Source: Rhodococcus coprophilus NBRC 100603 (GTDB lineage Bacteria; Actinomycetota; Actinomycetes; Mycobacteriales; Mycobacteriaceae). Taken from it: a stretch of DNA of 64,000 nucleotides. The stretch spans positions 1-64,000 of the forward strand of contig NZ_BDAM01000012.1 of the NCBI RefSeq assembly GCF_001895045.1, written 5' to 3'. This document shows positions 24,737-33,726 of this stretch, piece by piece (positions within the stretch are counted from its first letter, which is position 1; each line of letters begins with the position of its first letter). The notes under the pieces were generated by a model. It made no database searches, had not been told where the DNA came from, and was given only the letters and a program-made list of their open reading frames with translations. The translations under genes were made by a program, and so were the position numbers.

Positions 24737-24967
24737 ATGTGGGCAGATCCGTTCGCGTCGGCGATGCTCGGCGCAATCGGCTTCACCGTGAGCCTGCTCA
24801 TCGCGGAGCTTTCGCTCTGCGGCATCGACGGCGGCGGTGCGGCCGAGATCGCCGAGGCTGCCGCCCTGGTTACATCGTTGATCGCATCGATACTCGGTTC
24901 GGCGCTACTGTTACGGCGTGGGCGAGCCCACCGCAAGCGGAACGAACCAACCAAAGGGGTCGACTAG
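24737..24967 (+). pseudogene. C-terminal remnant of a NhaA-type Na+/H+ antiporter, 76 aa
   Basis: MWADPFASAMLGAIGFTVSL followed by LIAELSL matches the last part of NhaA (the 'GxGFTVSLLIAEL' helix), and a second hydrophobic helix ends in LLLRRGRAHRKR. Only about the last fifth of the roughly 400-residue antiporter is present; the preceding DNA is the acs terminator, so the N-terminal part is gone. The frame remains open and its TAG stop overlaps the GTG of the next gene, so it may still be translated as a small two-helix membrane protein. Antiport activity is not expected. Confidence 0.6.
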
Positions 24968-25467
24968 TGAGCGTGACGAACGGGAACCGTCCCGGGGACG
25001 GTGTGCCGACGAGTATCTCGGGCATTCCGCTGACGAAGGTGGACGCTCCGACGCCGCGTGACGCCAGCGTCGGCGATCTTGTGCGTGACGTAGCCACTCA
25101 GGCGTCGACACTTTTCCGTGCCGAGGTGCAGCTCGCGAAGGCCGAGGTCACCGGTGAAGTCAAGAAGGGACTGCAGGGCAGTCTCTTCTTCATTCTGGCG
25201 CTCGCTGTCCTCACCTTCAGCTCGTTCTTCTTTTTCTTCTTCCTCGCCGAACTGCTCGACGTGTGGGTTCCGCGCTGGCTCGCCTTCCTGATCGTGTTCC
25301 TGATCATGGTGGTGGTGACCGTGATCCTCGGGTTGATCGGTTATGCGCGTGTGCGCAAGCTCCGGGCACCGAGCAAGACGATCGACTCCCTCAAGCAGAC
25401 GAAGTCGATCCTGCCGACGCACCAGGACGACCCCGCCTCGGTGGGTCGCCATCACGCGGCGCGCTGA
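24967..25467 (+). CDS. Phage-holin-family (actinobacterial holin-X) membrane protein, 166 aa
   Basis: This membrane protein has a soluble N-terminal region, an amphipathic helix (DLVRDVATQASTLFRAEVQL then AKAEV) and two membrane helices (FFILALAVLTFSSFFFFFFL; WLAFLIVFLIMVVVTVIL). That pattern is the actinobacterial holin-X family, which is chromosomal and not evidence of a phage. The role is unknown. The GTG start shares a base with the upstream TAG, giving translational coupling. Position matches Rv3669. It is followed after 19 bp by the alpha/beta hydrolase gene. Confidence 0.85.
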   Translation: MSVTNGNRPGDGVPTSISGIPLTKVDAPTPRDASVGDLVRDVATQASTLFRAEVQLAKAEVTGEVKKGLQGSLFFILALAVLTFSSFFFFFFLAELLDVWVPRWLAFLIVFLIMVVVTVILGLIGYARVRKLRAPSKTIDSLKQTKSILPTHQDDPASVGRHHAAR

Positions 25468-25486
25468 CGCGCCCAGCGATATAGAG

Positions 25487-26419
25487 GTGTCTTCACCGGA
25501 CCCGTCCACGGCCCGTTATCCCGGGCCGTGGACGCATCGCGACATTCACGCGAACGGAATCCGCTTCCATGCCGTCGAAACCGGCCCGCACGATCAGGAC
25601 ACGCCGCTCGTGCTGTTCGTGCACGGTTTCGCGGACCTGTGGTGGTCGTGGCGTCACCAGCTGACCGCGTTCGCGGAGGCCGGGTACCGAGCCGTCGCTG
25701 TGGACCTGCGCGGCTACGGCGATTCGGACAAACCCCCGCGGGGATACGACGGCTGGACTCTGTCGAACGACATCGCCGGACTCGTCCGCGCGCTCGGGCA
25801 CAACGACGCGATCCTCGTCGGACACGCGGACGGCGGTCTCGTGTGCTGGGCGACGGCGGTTCTGCATCCTCAGCTCGTACGTGCGATTGCAGTCGTCGAC
25901 TCGCCCCACCCGATCTCTCTGCGCGACGGGGCGTTGCGCGACGGCGCGCAGCGTAAAGCTCTGCTGCCGACGTTCCTCGCCTATCAGGTGCCGTGGCGTC
26001 CCGAACGCAAGCTGGTGCGCGACAACAGTCGCGAGATCGAACGGCTCGCCCGCCTCCGTTCCGGACCGGAATGGCGCGACACGCCGGAGTTCGCCGACGT
26101 CGTCGACCGTCTGCGGGCCGCGATCCGGATTCCGGGCGTCGCCCATTGCACCCTGGAATACCAGCGGTGGGCGTTCCGCAGTCAGTGGCGGCCCGACGGG
26201 CGCCGGTTCATGAAGGCCATGGACGTTCCGTTGTCGCTTCCGGTCCTCCAGGTGCACGGCGTACTGGACCCGTACGTACTGGCGTCGACGCTGCGCCGGT
26301 GCGCGCGTCATGCCCCCGGACGGCGCCTGAAGTTCATCGACGGCGCAGGCCACTACGCGCATCAGGAGAAGCCCGAAGCGGTGACGGCCGAGTTGCTCGG
26401 CTTCGTGCGGGGTGTCTGA
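25487..26419 (+). CDS. Alpha/beta-hydrolase, EphE-like, nucleophile apparently missing, 310 aa
   Basis: This is an alpha/beta-fold protein of the epoxide-hydrolase-like group, matching Rv3670 (EphE) by position. The oxyanion region HGFADLWWSWRHQ (46-58) and the C-terminal His motif GAGHYAHQEKP are as in epoxide hydrolases. The nucleophile elbow, however, reads LVGHADGG: the position after GH holds Ala114, and an Asp is one residue later (Asp115). Either the elbow is shifted or the protein is not a normal hydrolase. The GTG start follows a GAG-rich ribosome-binding site. Confidence 0.8.
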   Translation: MSSPDPSTARYPGPWTHRDIHANGIRFHAVETGPHDQDTPLVLFVHGFADLWWSWRHQLTAFAEAGYRAVAVDLRGYGDSDKPPRGYDGWTLSNDIAGLVRALGHNDAILVGHADGGLVCWATAVLHPQLVRAIAVVDSPHPISLRDGALRDGAQRKALLPTFLAYQVPWRPERKLVRDNSREIERLARLRSGPEWRDTPEFADVVDRLRAAIRIPGVAHCTLEYQRWAFRSQWRPDGRRFMKAMDVPLSLPVLQVHGVLDPYVLASTLRRCARHAPGRRLKFIDGAGHYAHQEKPEAVTAELLGFVRGV

Positions 26420-26464
26420 CCGGCCTCGGCTGTTCGTCTGACGCCGGCGGCCGGTCCGTCGGCG

Positions 26465-27655
26465 TCAGACGATGCAGGCGCCGGTTTCGACGGGCGCGAA
26501 CACCGACCCGGCCATCTGGAGCTGTCGGCTGATCTCATCGGCCGTGAGCACGAATCCGGTGTCCGAATCGTCGATGGCCGCGCCGAACACCATGCCCAGG
26601 ACGAGACCTTGAGCATCGACGAGCGGTCCACCCGAATTGCCCTGCCTGATCAGGCCACGAACCGTGTAGACCTCGCGTTCGACCGTTCCGCTGCGATAGA
26701 TGTCGGGTCCTTGCAGATTCAGCGTTTCGCGGACCCGGGCGGCGCTTGCCGTGTAGGGCCCGCCTCCCGGATACCCGAGGACGATGGCATTCTCGCCCGA
26801 CTCGGCGGGCACGGGTGCGAAGGTCAGCGGTGCGGCCGTGAGCCCCGGCACCGAGAGGATCGCGACGTCGACCGCAGGATCGAACAGCACAACCGACGCA
26901 TCGAGCACGCCTTGTTCGGTGTCGACGGTCACCGCGGCGGTTCCCGCAACGACGTGCGCGTTGGTCATGACCCGTTCCGGAGCAATGACGAAGCCGGACC
27001 CTTCGAGTGCCTTCTGGCAACTCGGCGCGAGCCCGTTGATGCGCAGGACGCTCGGACGGAGGTCCGCGGCGACAGGACTGTCGAGGAGCGAGGCGTCCGG
27101 AATCGCGACTTCGGCGATCGGGGTCCTGCCGAACGGTCCGATCACTTCGGGCAGTCCCGACGTGTCGAGCAGAGCCGAGAATTCGTTGGGGATCGCGCGC
27201 ATCCAGTCGGGGGCGAACTCGTCGACCGTGCCGAGGACGTGAGATCCCCGTACTGCGGCAGACACTGCGGGCTGGGTCGTGGCCGTCAGCGGAATGGCGA
27301 GCAGCCAGGCGGCCACGAGCACGGCGACCGACTGCAGACCCGCGCCGACGACGCTGTCGACGGCCCGGACGCCGGGGCTGTGGATGCTGCTGCGGGCCGC
27401 CCGGCCGAGAACCATCCCAGCCACTTCGCCGATCACGACGAGCACCACGATCAGTGCGATGCCGGCGAGTATTCGCGTGCGGCCCTCTTCGACATGGACG
27501 AGGACGTGCGGCGCGATGAGGATGCCGGCAACGGCACCGAGCAGCACACCCAAGAAGGCGAGAGCCGACGCGACCGCGCCCTGTCTCAGTCCCGACGACG
27601 CCGCGATGACGACGATCAGCACGATGATCAGGTCGAGCCAACCGGATCCGGTCAC
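26465..27655 (-). CDS. marP: Membrane-anchored serine protease MarP
   Basis: This is a periplasmic trypsin-like protease with an N-terminal CvpA-like membrane domain of four helices (residues 5-125). In M. tuberculosis MarP is needed for survival in acid and cleaves the peptidoglycan hydrolase RipA. The catalytic triad is visible: His234 in NAHVVAG, Asp263 in AVDVAIL and Ser341 in QGNSGGPL. The two cysteines that form the regulatory disulfide (Cys213 and Cys394 here) are kept. The GTG start overlaps the Nudix stop. It is last in the nth-tlpA-nudix-marP operon. Confidence 0.95.
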   Translation of the reverse strand: MTGSGWLDLIIVLIVVIAASSGLRQGAVASALAFLGVLLGAVAGILIAPHVLVHVEEGRTRILAGIALIVVLVVIGEVAGMVLGRAARSSIHSPGVRAVDSVVGAGLQSVAVLVAAWLLAIPLTATTQPAVSAAVRGSHVLGTVDEFAPDWMRAIPNEFSALLDTSGLPEVIGPFGRTPIAEVAIPDASLLDSPVAADLRPSVLRINGLAPSCQKALEGSGFVIAPERVMTNAHVVAGTAAVTVDTEQGVLDASVVLFDPAVDVAILSVPGLTAAPLTFAPVPAESGENAIVLGYPGGGPYTASAARVRETLNLQGPDIYRSGTVEREVYTVRGLIRQGNSGGPLVDAQGLVLGMVFGAAIDDSDTGFVLTADEISRQLQMAGSVFAPVETGACIV

Positions 27656-28350
27656 GGTTCGACCACCTCGGCCTCCATTTCGGCGAGCACGACATCGAGG
27701 TCACGAATGTCGTGGTGATCCCATTCGATTTCCCATCCGGAGACGGCGAACAGTCCTGCGAGCACTCCTGCGGTGAAGCCCCAGACAAGCATCCCCTCGA
27801 CCCGGAAGGCCGGGCCACGATATCCGAGTGCGTGTCGTACCTGGAAGCGGTTGCGCGGGTCGAGCAGGTCGTGGAGCGACACGCGCACCACGCGGGTGGT
27901 CTCGGCGGGATCGACCACACCGACGGGGCTGGGCCGTTCCCAGTACGCGATCACCGGAGTCACGTCGAAGCCCGACGGCGGGATGAACAGTTCGGGGAAC
28001 ACCGCGAGCGGGCGCACGCCGGTGGGGTCCAGGCCGGTTTCCTCCTGGGCTTCGCGCAGGGCGGTGTGCTCCGGTCCCTCGTCGCCGGGATCGGCGGCAC
28101 CGCCGGGGAACGCGACCTGTCCGCTGTGCTGACGCAGCGTCGCCGCGCGCTGGGTGAGCAACACGTCGGCGTCGGCGGGAAGCCCGCCGCGGGCGAGCGG
28201 ATCCGGCGTCGCCGAACCGCCGAAGAGCACCAGGACGGACGCCTGGCGGACGGGGATGCCGGCCGGCGCACGCCGATCGAGGATCGGGTTGTCGTCGTGC
28301 GGATCCTTCGGCTCGAGGGTGGCGACCTTCCGCAGCCAGTACGGCGTCAT
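27652..28350 (-). CDS. Nudix hydrolase, CoA-pyrophosphatase type, 232 aa
   Basis: The complete Nudix box reads GGAADPGDEGPEHTALREAQ followed by EETGLD, preceded by the LTQRAATLRQHSGQVAFPGG segment typical of the CoA diphosphatase group (NudL-like). It probably hydrolyses CoA or a related dinucleotide; the exact substrate is not shown by sequence. Its ATG overlaps the stop of the thioredoxin-like gene (ATGA), and its own TGA overlaps the marP start. Matches Rv3672c. Confidence 0.88.
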   Translation of the reverse strand: MTPYWLRKVATLEPKDPHDDNPILDRRAPAGIPVRQASVLVLFGGSATPDPLARGGLPADADVLLTQRAATLRQHSGQVAFPGGAADPGDEGPEHTALREAQEETGLDPTGVRPLAVFPELFIPPSGFDVTPVIAYWERPSPVGVVDPAETTRVVRVSLHDLLDPRNRFQVRHALGYRGPAFRVEGMLVWGFTAGVLAGLFAVSGWEIEWDHHDIRDLDVVLAEMEAEVVEP

Positions 28351-29018
28351 ACGGCCACCCCCAGATATTCGTCGACCACCGCGGCGACCTCGTCGGCCGA
28401 GCGGAAAGGCTGCGGAAGCACCTTGGCCACCGATCCGTCGGCGCGCAGCAGGATCGTCACGGGCAGGACCGCGGGAGCGGAGGTCGCGGCCGGGACACGT
28501 CCGGAACCGTCCTGCACTCCGGGCAGACGCACGTCGTACTCGATCAGTTTGTCGAGCGCATTCGCCTCGTTGGGGTCAGCGTGGACGGTCACCACGTTCA
28601 CCGCAGACCCGGCACGCTCCGCGAACTCTTCGAGGACGGGCAGTTCCTCGGCGCACGGACCGCACCACCACGCCCACAGGTTCACCACGGCCGGCTTGCC
28701 CGCGAGAGCGGAAGCCAGGTCCACCGTGGAGCCGTCGCCCACGCACTCGAACGTCAACCCGGCGAGCGGCCCCGCCGCGGGTGTTCCGGTTGCGGCGGGA
28801 CAGGAATCCAGTGCGGCGGCTTCCCGCAGTGGCGCGAGAGCCTCGGGAGTGTCCTGAGCGCGGCGGTCGACGGGTGCGGCGGAGGACGCGGGACCGGTCG
28901 CCGAAGGAGCCTGCGCCTCGTCGTTGTCGCGCGGCCAGATAGCGACGATCAGCGCGATGACCACGACCAATGCTGCCAGGCTCCACCGGCCTGCGGACGA
29001 AGGATGCACCTGGGTCAC
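28347..29018 (-). CDS. TlpA-like membrane-anchored thioredoxin, 223 aa
   Basis: This is an extracytoplasmic thiol-disulfide protein with an N-terminal anchor ([17 protein letters not shown]), a linker, and a thioredoxin fold with active site [14 protein letters not shown] second Cys pair (DSCPAATG and FECVGDG) lies before the domain. The cis-Pro loop is at APAVLPVT. The GTG start overlaps the nth stop codon; the frame is open further upstream only as a shadow of nth. Matches Rv3673c. It may service the disulfide of the neighbouring MarP, which is an inference from co-location. Confidence 0.88.
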   Translation of the reverse strand: MTQVHPSSAGRWSLAALVVVIALIVAIWPRDNDEAQAPSATGPASSAAPVDRRAQDTPEALAPLREAAALDSCPAATGTPAAGPLAGLTFECVGDGSTVDLASALAGKPAVVNLWAWWCGPCAEELPVLEEFAERAGSAVNVVTVHADPNEANALDKLIEYDVRLPGVQDGSGRVPAATSAPAVLPVTILLRADGSVAKVLPQPFRSADEVAAVVDEYLGVAV

Positions 29019-29851
29019 CGACCGGCGAGCTCGAGCAGATGCTCGGTCTCCGGTCCCTTCACCAGCGCAGCGGCGGTCGGCGGGTCGGTGGGTCCGATCC
29101 CGAAGGAGGGGCAGTCCTTGGCGAGTACACACACCCCGCATGCGGGTTTGCGGGCATGGCAGACACGGCGGCCGTGGAAGATCACCCGGTGCGACAGCAA
29201 GGTCCATTCCTTGCGCTCGATGAGCGCTCCCACCGCGTGCTCGATCTTGACGGGATCGGTTTCCGTGGTCCACTTCCACCGGCCGACGAGCCGCGCGAAG
29301 TGGGTATCGACGGTGATTCCGGGCACATCGAACGCGTTTCCGAGAATGACGTTCGCGGTCTTGCGGCCGATGCCGGGGAGGCTGACGAGATCTGCCATTC
29401 GCTTCGGGACCTCGCCGTCGAAACGCTCGAGGAGCGCCTGGCCCAGACCGATGAGCGCGTTCGCCTTGTTGCGGAAGAAACCGGTCGTGCGGATGAACTC
29501 TTCGAGTTCCGTGCGGTCCGCTTCGGCATACGCGCGGGCATCGGGATACCGGGCGAAGAGAGCGGGAGTGACCTGGTTGACGCGCACATCCGTGCACTGC
29601 GCCGACAAGATCGTCGCGACGGCGAGCTCGAGCGGCGTCGTGAAATCGAGTTCGCAGTAGACGTGCGGGAATGCCTCCGCGAGCCGCCGGTTCATCCGTC
29701 GCGCGCGGCGAACCAGGGCGAGCCGGGATTCGGGGCGGGGAGTGGCACCCGACACTCGACGGGGAGCCTGATCGGAGCTCTCGGACGGGGTCGCATGCAC
29801 CTGGACCACTGTACGGAAACCTCTCTGCATCGATCCGACCCCGTGTCTCAT
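29015..29851 (-). CDS. nth: Endonuclease III
   Basis: This is a base-excision repair glycosylase/AP lyase for oxidised pyrimidines. The helix-hairpin-helix motif is [14 protein letters not shown] with its catalytic Lys, the catalytic Asp is in [10 protein letters not shown], and the iron-sulfur cluster is [17 protein letters not shown] (C-x6-C-x2-C-x5-C). The core begins at [14 protein letters not shown]. The start is uncertain: the coordinates give the longest version, and GTG codons at 29803 or near residue 33 would give a length closer to the usual 245 residues. Confidence 0.93.
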   Translation of the reverse strand: MRHGVGSMQRGFRTVVQVHATPSESSDQAPRRVSGATPRPESRLALVRRARRMNRRLAEAFPHVYCELDFTTPLELAVATILSAQCTDVRVNQVTPALFARYPDARAYAEADRTELEEFIRTTGFFRNKANALIGLGQALLERFDGEVPKRMADLVSLPGIGRKTANVILGNAFDVPGITVDTHFARLVGRWKWTTETDPVKIEHAVGALIERKEWTLLSHRVIFHGRRVCHARKPACGVCVLAKDCPSFGIGPTDPPTAAALVKGPETEHLLELAGR

Positions 29852-29881
29852 CTGAGACCTAACCCGTGTTTACTTCCCCCT

Positions 29882-30154
29882 ATGCAAGCTCTCGCTGTGG
29901 TGCTTTTCCCAGTGCTGCTGACGCTGTTCGCACTCGCCATGGAGCGTGTCGAGTCCCGCCTGAGTCGGCTCTCCGTCCGTGAGGACGAGGTCGAGGAGTT
30001 CCTCGACCAAGCCGACCACGGCGACGTCGCGACGCTCGCGCGCGAAGGTTTCCCGGGGGCGCTCGCCCGGTTCCACCGTCGTCGTCGCCGCGGATCGAGC
30101 GAGCCGGACGGCAGCACCTCCCAGCACGGCCTGGGGACGCGCCACGCGAGCTGA
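29882..30154 (+). CDS. Small membrane protein, 90 aa (Rv3675 position)
   Basis: There is one hydrophobic N-terminal helix (MQALAVVLFPVLLTLFALAM) and a charged cytoplasmic tail (VREDEVEEFLDQADH, then basic RFHRRRRRG). Function unknown. The place, between divergent nth and crp, matches Rv3675, also a small membrane protein. The ATG is clear; upstream frame is antisense to nth. Confidence 0.7.
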   Translation: MQALAVVLFPVLLTLFALAMERVESRLSRLSVREDEVEEFLDQADHGDVATLAREGFPGALARFHRRRRRGSSEPDGSTSQHGLGTRHAS

Positions 30155-30211
30155 CTCGTAAAGCCGCCGTTAGCCTGCGAGAAGGTTTTCCGCACCCGAA
30201 ACACCCGATCC

Positions 30212-30225
30212 GTGGTGTCGATCAC
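30212..30225. promoter_or_regulatory. Candidate CRP/GlxR autoregulatory site
   Basis: GTGGTGTCGATCAC matches GTGA-N6-TCAC with one mismatch. Its centre is about 40 bp before the start point predicted from the -10 TAGAAT, the class II activator position. Confidence 0.5.
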
Positions 30226-30246
30226 TCATGCCTGACCTCGGCACAG

Positions 30247-30252
30247 TAGAAT
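30247..30252 (+). promoter_or_regulatory. -10 element of crp
   Basis: TAGAAT at a distance that would give a leader of about 90 nt before the GTG of crp. The -35 region is weak, which fits dependence on an activator. Confidence 0.45.
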
Positions 30253-30350
30253 GGGGAGTTGTACGCCTGACAGGTGACTCCGTCGGATGCCCGCGGACGT
30301 GCAGATGAAGTAGCAAGACGACGTTTTTTCATTTCCCAAAAGGAGCGCAC

Positions 30351-31025
30351 GTGGACGAGGTCCTGGCCAGAGCAGGCATCTTCCAAGGAGTCGAGCCCTC
30401 TGCGGTTGCGGCGCTGGTCAAAGAGCTTCAGCCGGTCGATTTCCCCCGTGGCCATGTCATCTTCAACGAAGGTGAACCCGGCGACCGCCTGTACATCATC
30501 GTTTCCGGCAAGGTGAAGCTCGGTCGCCGCTCGCCGGACGGTCGCGAGAACTTGCTCACCATCATGGGCCCGTCCGACATGTTCGGCGAGCTGTCCATCT
30601 TCGACCCGGGTCCCCGTGCGTCCACCGCGACGACCGTGACCGAGGTGCGTGCCGTCAGCATGGACCGCGAGGCACTCAAGGCGTGGATCGACCAGCGCCC
30701 CGAGATCGCCGAGCAGCTGCTGCGCGTGCTCGCCCGTCGCCTGCGCCGCACCAACAACAGCCTCGCCGATCTCATCTTCACCGACGTGCCCGGTCGCGTC
30801 GCCAAGGCTCTGCTGCAGCTCGCACAGCGTTTCGGCACGCAGGAAGCGGGCGCACTGCGCGTCACGCACGACCTGACGCAGGAAGAGATCGCTCAGCTCG
30901 TCGGTGCATCGCGCGAGACCGTCAACAAGGCGCTCGCCGACTTCGCACACCGCGGCTGGCTGCGCCTCGAGGGCAAGAGCGTTTTGATCTCCGACTCGGA
31001 GCGTCTGGCGCGTCGCGCTCGCTGA
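30351..31025 (+). CDS. crp: cAMP receptor-type global regulator (CRP/GlxR family), 224 aa
   Basis: This is a dimeric transcription factor that binds cAMP and DNA boxes of the type TGTGA-N6-TCACA. The N-terminal cyclic-nucleotide domain has the phosphate-binding cassette [19 protein letters not shown]. The long dimer helix ([17 protein letters not shown]) leads to a winged helix with recognition helix [16 protein letters not shown]. The start is GTG, with AGGAG eight bases upstream. It is near-identical in layout to Rv3676 and GlxR. A strong bidirectional terminator follows. Confidence 0.97.
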   Translation: MDEVLARAGIFQGVEPSAVAALVKELQPVDFPRGHVIFNEGEPGDRLYIIVSGKVKLGRRSPDGRENLLTIMGPSDMFGELSIFDPGPRASTATTVTEVRAVSMDREALKAWIDQRPEIAEQLLRVLARRLRRTNNSLADLIFTDVPGRVAKALLQLAQRFGTQEAGALRVTHDLTQEEIAQLVGASRETVNKALADFAHRGWLRLEGKSVLISDSERLARRAR

Positions 31026-31040
31026 CACCGGCAACTTCGA

Positions 31041-31081
31041 CGGGCGGGCCCGGGACGCGACACGCGTCCCGGGCCCGCCCG
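31041..31081. terminator. Bidirectional terminator between crp and the MBL gene
   Basis: A perfect 19-bp GC-rich stem (arm CGGGCGGGCCCGGGACGCG) with an ACA loop, between convergent genes. Confidence 0.85.
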
Positions 31082-31100
31082 CTTTCGTTCGAGTAGCCCC

Positions 31101-31889
31101 TCAGGCGAAGCTCCGCAGGTACTCGAGTTGCACGTTCACCGACTTCTCCGCCGCGCCCCACAACGACCGATCCACATCCGCGTACACGTGCTCGACGACT
31201 CGTCGGGCGGTCGCGTCCTCACCGAGAGCGCGCACAGCGGCACGGACCTGTTCGAGCCGCTGCTCGCGGTGCGCGAGGTAGTCGCGCGCGATCGTCTCGA
31301 GGTCCGCCAACTCCGGTCCGTGCCCAGGCAGCACCGTGTATCCCTGCCCCAAGCCGATCAGTGTGCGCAGTGAACTCAGGTAGTCGCCCAGGTCGCCGTC
31401 GGTGTCGTCGAGAACCGTGGTGCCGCGGCCGAGAATCGTGTCGGCGGTGAGAACACTGCGGTCGTCCTCGACGACGAAGGACAGAGAATCCGCGGTGTGC
31501 CCGGGAGTCGCCAGGACACGAATGCGGAGTCCGGCGGCTTCGACGACGTCTCCGTCGGACAGTTCGCTCCCGCCGCCGTACCGGTGGTCGGGCGACGATG
31601 CGTGCACGGGGCACTGCGCGAGTTCCGCGAACCGGCCCGCGCCCTCGGTGTGGTCGAAGTGCCGGTGGCTGATGAGCGTCGCGGCGACAGGGACCTGCGC
31701 GACTCGCGCGAGATGTGCCTCGTCGAGCGGCCCCGGATCCACCACCACACATTCGTCGGCACCGGGAGCACGGAGAATCCAGGTGTTGGTGCCCTCCAAG
31801 GACATCACCGAAGGGTTCTCCGCGAGCATCACGGCAGCGTTCTCGGTGACCTGCCGCAGCCGGCCGTACGCGGGGTGGACCAGCGCCAT
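31101..31889 (-). CDS. Metallo-beta-lactamase-fold hydrolase, 262 aa
   Basis: This is a zinc-dependent hydrolase of the MBL fold (RNase-Z/glyoxalase II-like branch), substrate unknown. Metal motif SHRHFDHTEGAG holds the first ligands; further ligands are the His in LATPGHTADSLSF, the Asp in LTADTILGRG and the His in VLPGHGPEL. A C-terminal helical winged region (HREQRLEQVRAAVRAL) follows, as in LACTB2-like proteins. The ATG (MALVHPAYGRL) has an AGGAGAGG ribosome-binding site. Matches Rv3677c. Confidence 0.88.
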   Translation of the reverse strand: MALVHPAYGRLRQVTENAAVMLAENPSVMSLEGTNTWILRAPGADECVVVDPGPLDEAHLARVAQVPVAATLISHRHFDHTEGAGRFAELAQCPVHASSPDHRYGGGSELSDGDVVEAAGLRIRVLATPGHTADSLSFVVEDDRSVLTADTILGRGTTVLDDTDGDLGDYLSSLRTLIGLGQGYTVLPGHGPELADLETIARDYLAHREQRLEQVRAAVRALGEDATARRVVEHVYADVDRSLWGAAEKSVNVQLEYLRSFA

Positions 31890-31976
31890 GTTCTTGCCTC
31901 TCCTGACAGGGAAGTCGTGGTCCACACCACTGTACGAGGGCCCGCAGAAACTGTTCGGCGGCATCCGGAAACACCT

Positions 31977-32011
31977 CGGGGCCGCGGAACGATCTCCGTT
32001 CCACGGCCCCG
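31977..32011 (-). terminator. Terminator downstream of ridA
   Basis: A stem CGGGGCCG-x-GGAACG paired with its complement (one mismatch) around a short loop, 20 bp after the ridA stop and before the MBL gene. Confidence 0.65.
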
Positions 32012-32030
32012 CAGGTCAGATCGCCTCGGC

Positions 32031-32492
32031 TCAGATCACCTCGACGATCAGCTCCACCTCGACCGGAGCGCCGAGCGGCAACTCGGCGACACCGACGGCG
32101 GATCGGGCGTGCGCACCGACGGCACCGAACACCTCGCCGAGCAGTTCGGATGCGCCGTTGACGACACCCGGCTGGCCGGTGAATCCCTCGGCCGACGCCA
32201 CGAATCCGACCACCTTGACGATGCTGGCGATGTTGTCCAGCCCGACGAGACCGTCGATCGCCGCGAGCGCGTTGAGGGCGGCGGTACGCGCCGCCTCCTT
32301 GGCCTCCTCGGGGGATACCGCAGCACCGACCTTGCCGGTGTGGGTCAGCGTGCCGTCGACGAGCGGAAGCTGGCCCGAGGTGTAGACGACGTCGCCGAGA
32401 CGGACGGCGGGCACATACGCCGCGACCGGCTTGGCGACCGGCGGCAAGGTGATCCCGAGATCGGTGAGGCGGGAGGTCCAGTCACGCACCAC
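32031..32492 (-). CDS. RidA/YjgF-family protein, 153 aa
   Basis: Members of this family deaminate reactive enamine/imine intermediates of amino-acid metabolism or have related roles. The sequence holds PVAAYVPAVRLGDVVYTSGQ near the N terminus, the AARTAALNALAAIDG helix, and the end AVGVAELPLGAPVEVELIVE. The conserved substrate-binding Arg of classical RidA is not evident in the 'RSAVGVAELP' position (usual RxxVxVxxLP), so it probably belongs to the longer actinobacterial subgroup. The GTG start lies two bases after the stop of the small upstream gene, indicating coupling. Matches Rv3678c. Confidence 0.85.
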   Translation of the reverse strand: MVRDWTSRLTDLGITLPPVAKPVAAYVPAVRLGDVVYTSGQLPLVDGTLTHTGKVGAAVSPEEAKEAARTAALNALAAIDGLVGLDNIASIVKVVGFVASAEGFTGQPGVVNGASELLGEVFGAVGAHARSAVGVAELPLGAPVEVELIVEVI

Positions 32493-32494
32493 GG

Positions 32495-32659
32495 TCAGCC
32501 CTTCGGACGCTTCAGGTAAGCCACGTGCTGTTCGCCGGTGGGCCCCTGGAGGACCGTGACGAGTTCCCAGCCGTCGGCACCCCAGGTATCGAGAATCTGC
32601 TTGGTCGCGTGTGTGAGCAGGGGCACGGTCGCGTACTCCCACGTAGTCGTTTCACTCAT
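32495..32659 (-). CDS. DUF4177-like small protein, 54 aa
   Basis: The protein reads MSETTTWEYATVPLLTHATK and ends GEQHVAYLKRPKG, with WGADGWELVTVLQ in the middle. The 'W-E-Y ... D-G-W-E-L-V' pattern is that of DUF4177 proteins. It lies directly before ridA with a 2-bp gap, as the small gene Rv3678A does in M. tuberculosis. It is easily missed because of its length. Function unknown. Confidence 0.85.
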   Translation of the reverse strand: MSETTTWEYATVPLLTHATKQILDTWGADGWELVTVLQGPTGEQHVAYLKRPKG

Positions 32660-32706
32660 GTCATGACCCTATCCGCCGCCCGAACCGGCTGACGACTTAT
32701 AGGCTC

Positions 32707-33726
32707 GTGGTCGTGGCAACACCGACATCTCATACCGGCGAATGGCCGGCCGGCGCCGCACAGGCGCGACTGCATTTCGTGTCCGGCAAGGGAGGAACCG
32801 GCAAATCGACGGTGGCCGGAGCGCTCGCGCTCGCGCTCGCCGCCGGGGGCCGCAAGGTCCTCCTGATCGAGACGGAGGGCCGGCAGGGAATCGCGCAGTT
32901 GTTCGACGTTGCGCCGTTGCCGCCGGTGGAGACGAAGATCGCCTCTGCCGAGGGCGGCGGCGTCGTCGCGGCGCTCGCCATCGATATCGAAGCTGCGTTC
33001 CTCGAGTACCTCGACATGTTCTACAACCTCGGGTTCGCGGGACGTGCCATGCGGCGGATCGGTGCCGTCGAGTTCGCCACGACCCTCGCCCCCGGTCTTC
33101 GCGATGTGATCCTCACCGGCAAGATCAAGGAAACAGTGGTGCGGACCGACGCGTCGGGGCGCCGCGTGTACGACGCGGTCGTGGTCGACGCGCCGCCCAC
33201 GGGACGGATCGGGAGTTTTCTCGACGTCACCAAGGCCATGGCCGATCTCGCGAAGTCGGGCCCGATCCGGTCCCAGAGCGAGGGCGTGGTGCGGCTGCTG
33301 CATTCGGACGAGACGGTCGTGCACCTGGTGACTCTGCTCGAGGCGCTGCCCGTTCAGGAAACCGCGGATGCGGTGGAGGAACTGCAGGCGGCGGACCTGC
33401 GTCTGGGCACGGTGATCGTCAATCGCACCGCGCCCGAGCATCTTCCCGAAGATCTGGTCGATGAATTCGCCGGCGGGCGGGTACCCGGAGAGGAGATCCG
33501 CGCCGCGCTCGGCCGGATCGGGGTGAAGCTGTCCGACGAGGATTTCGCCGGCCTGCTCACCGAAGCCATCGAGCATGCCGCGACCCTGCAGGCACAGCAG
33601 GTCAGCGCCGCTCAACTCGACGACGTGAAGGTGGCACGCATGTCCTTACCCTCCATGGCCGACGGCATCGATCTCGGCGGGCTGTACGAACTCGCCCAGG
33701 CACTGACCGAGCAGGGGGTCCGATGA
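32707..33726 (+). CDS. ArsA/GET3-like ATPase, first of a pair, 339 aa
   Basis: This is a P-loop ATPase of the anion-transporting/GET3 family. The deviant Walker A motif is [20 protein letters not shown]; switch-like segments include [16 protein letters not shown]. The GTG start ([11 protein letters not shown]) is close to a possible promoter. Its stop overlaps the start of a second ATPase of the same family (ATGA), so the two probably form a heteromeric complex, as proposed for mycobacterial Rv3679-Rv3680. No arsenic genes are nearby, so arsenite transport is unlikely. Confidence 0.9.
   Translation: MVVATPTSHTGEWPAGAAQARLHFVSGKGGTGKSTVAGALALALAAGGRKVLLIETEGRQGIAQLFDVAPLPPVETKIASAEGGGVVAALAIDIEAAFLEYLDMFYNLGFAGRAMRRIGAVEFATTLAPGLRDVILTGKIKETVVRTDASGRRVYDAVVVDAPPTGRIGSFLDVTKAMADLAKSGPIRSQSEGVVRLLHSDETVVHLVTLLEALPVQETADAVEELQAADLRLGTVIVNRTAPEHLPEDLVDEFAGGRVPGEEIRAALGRIGVKLSDEDFAGLLTEAIEHAATLQAQQVSAAQLDDVKVARMSLPSMADGIDLGGLYELAQALTEQGVR

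Noticed and set aside
24967-25467. Holin-family gene as a sign of a prophage
   Set aside because: The actinobacterial holin-X family is chromosomal and the gene lies in conserved order (Rv3669 position); no other phage genes are present.
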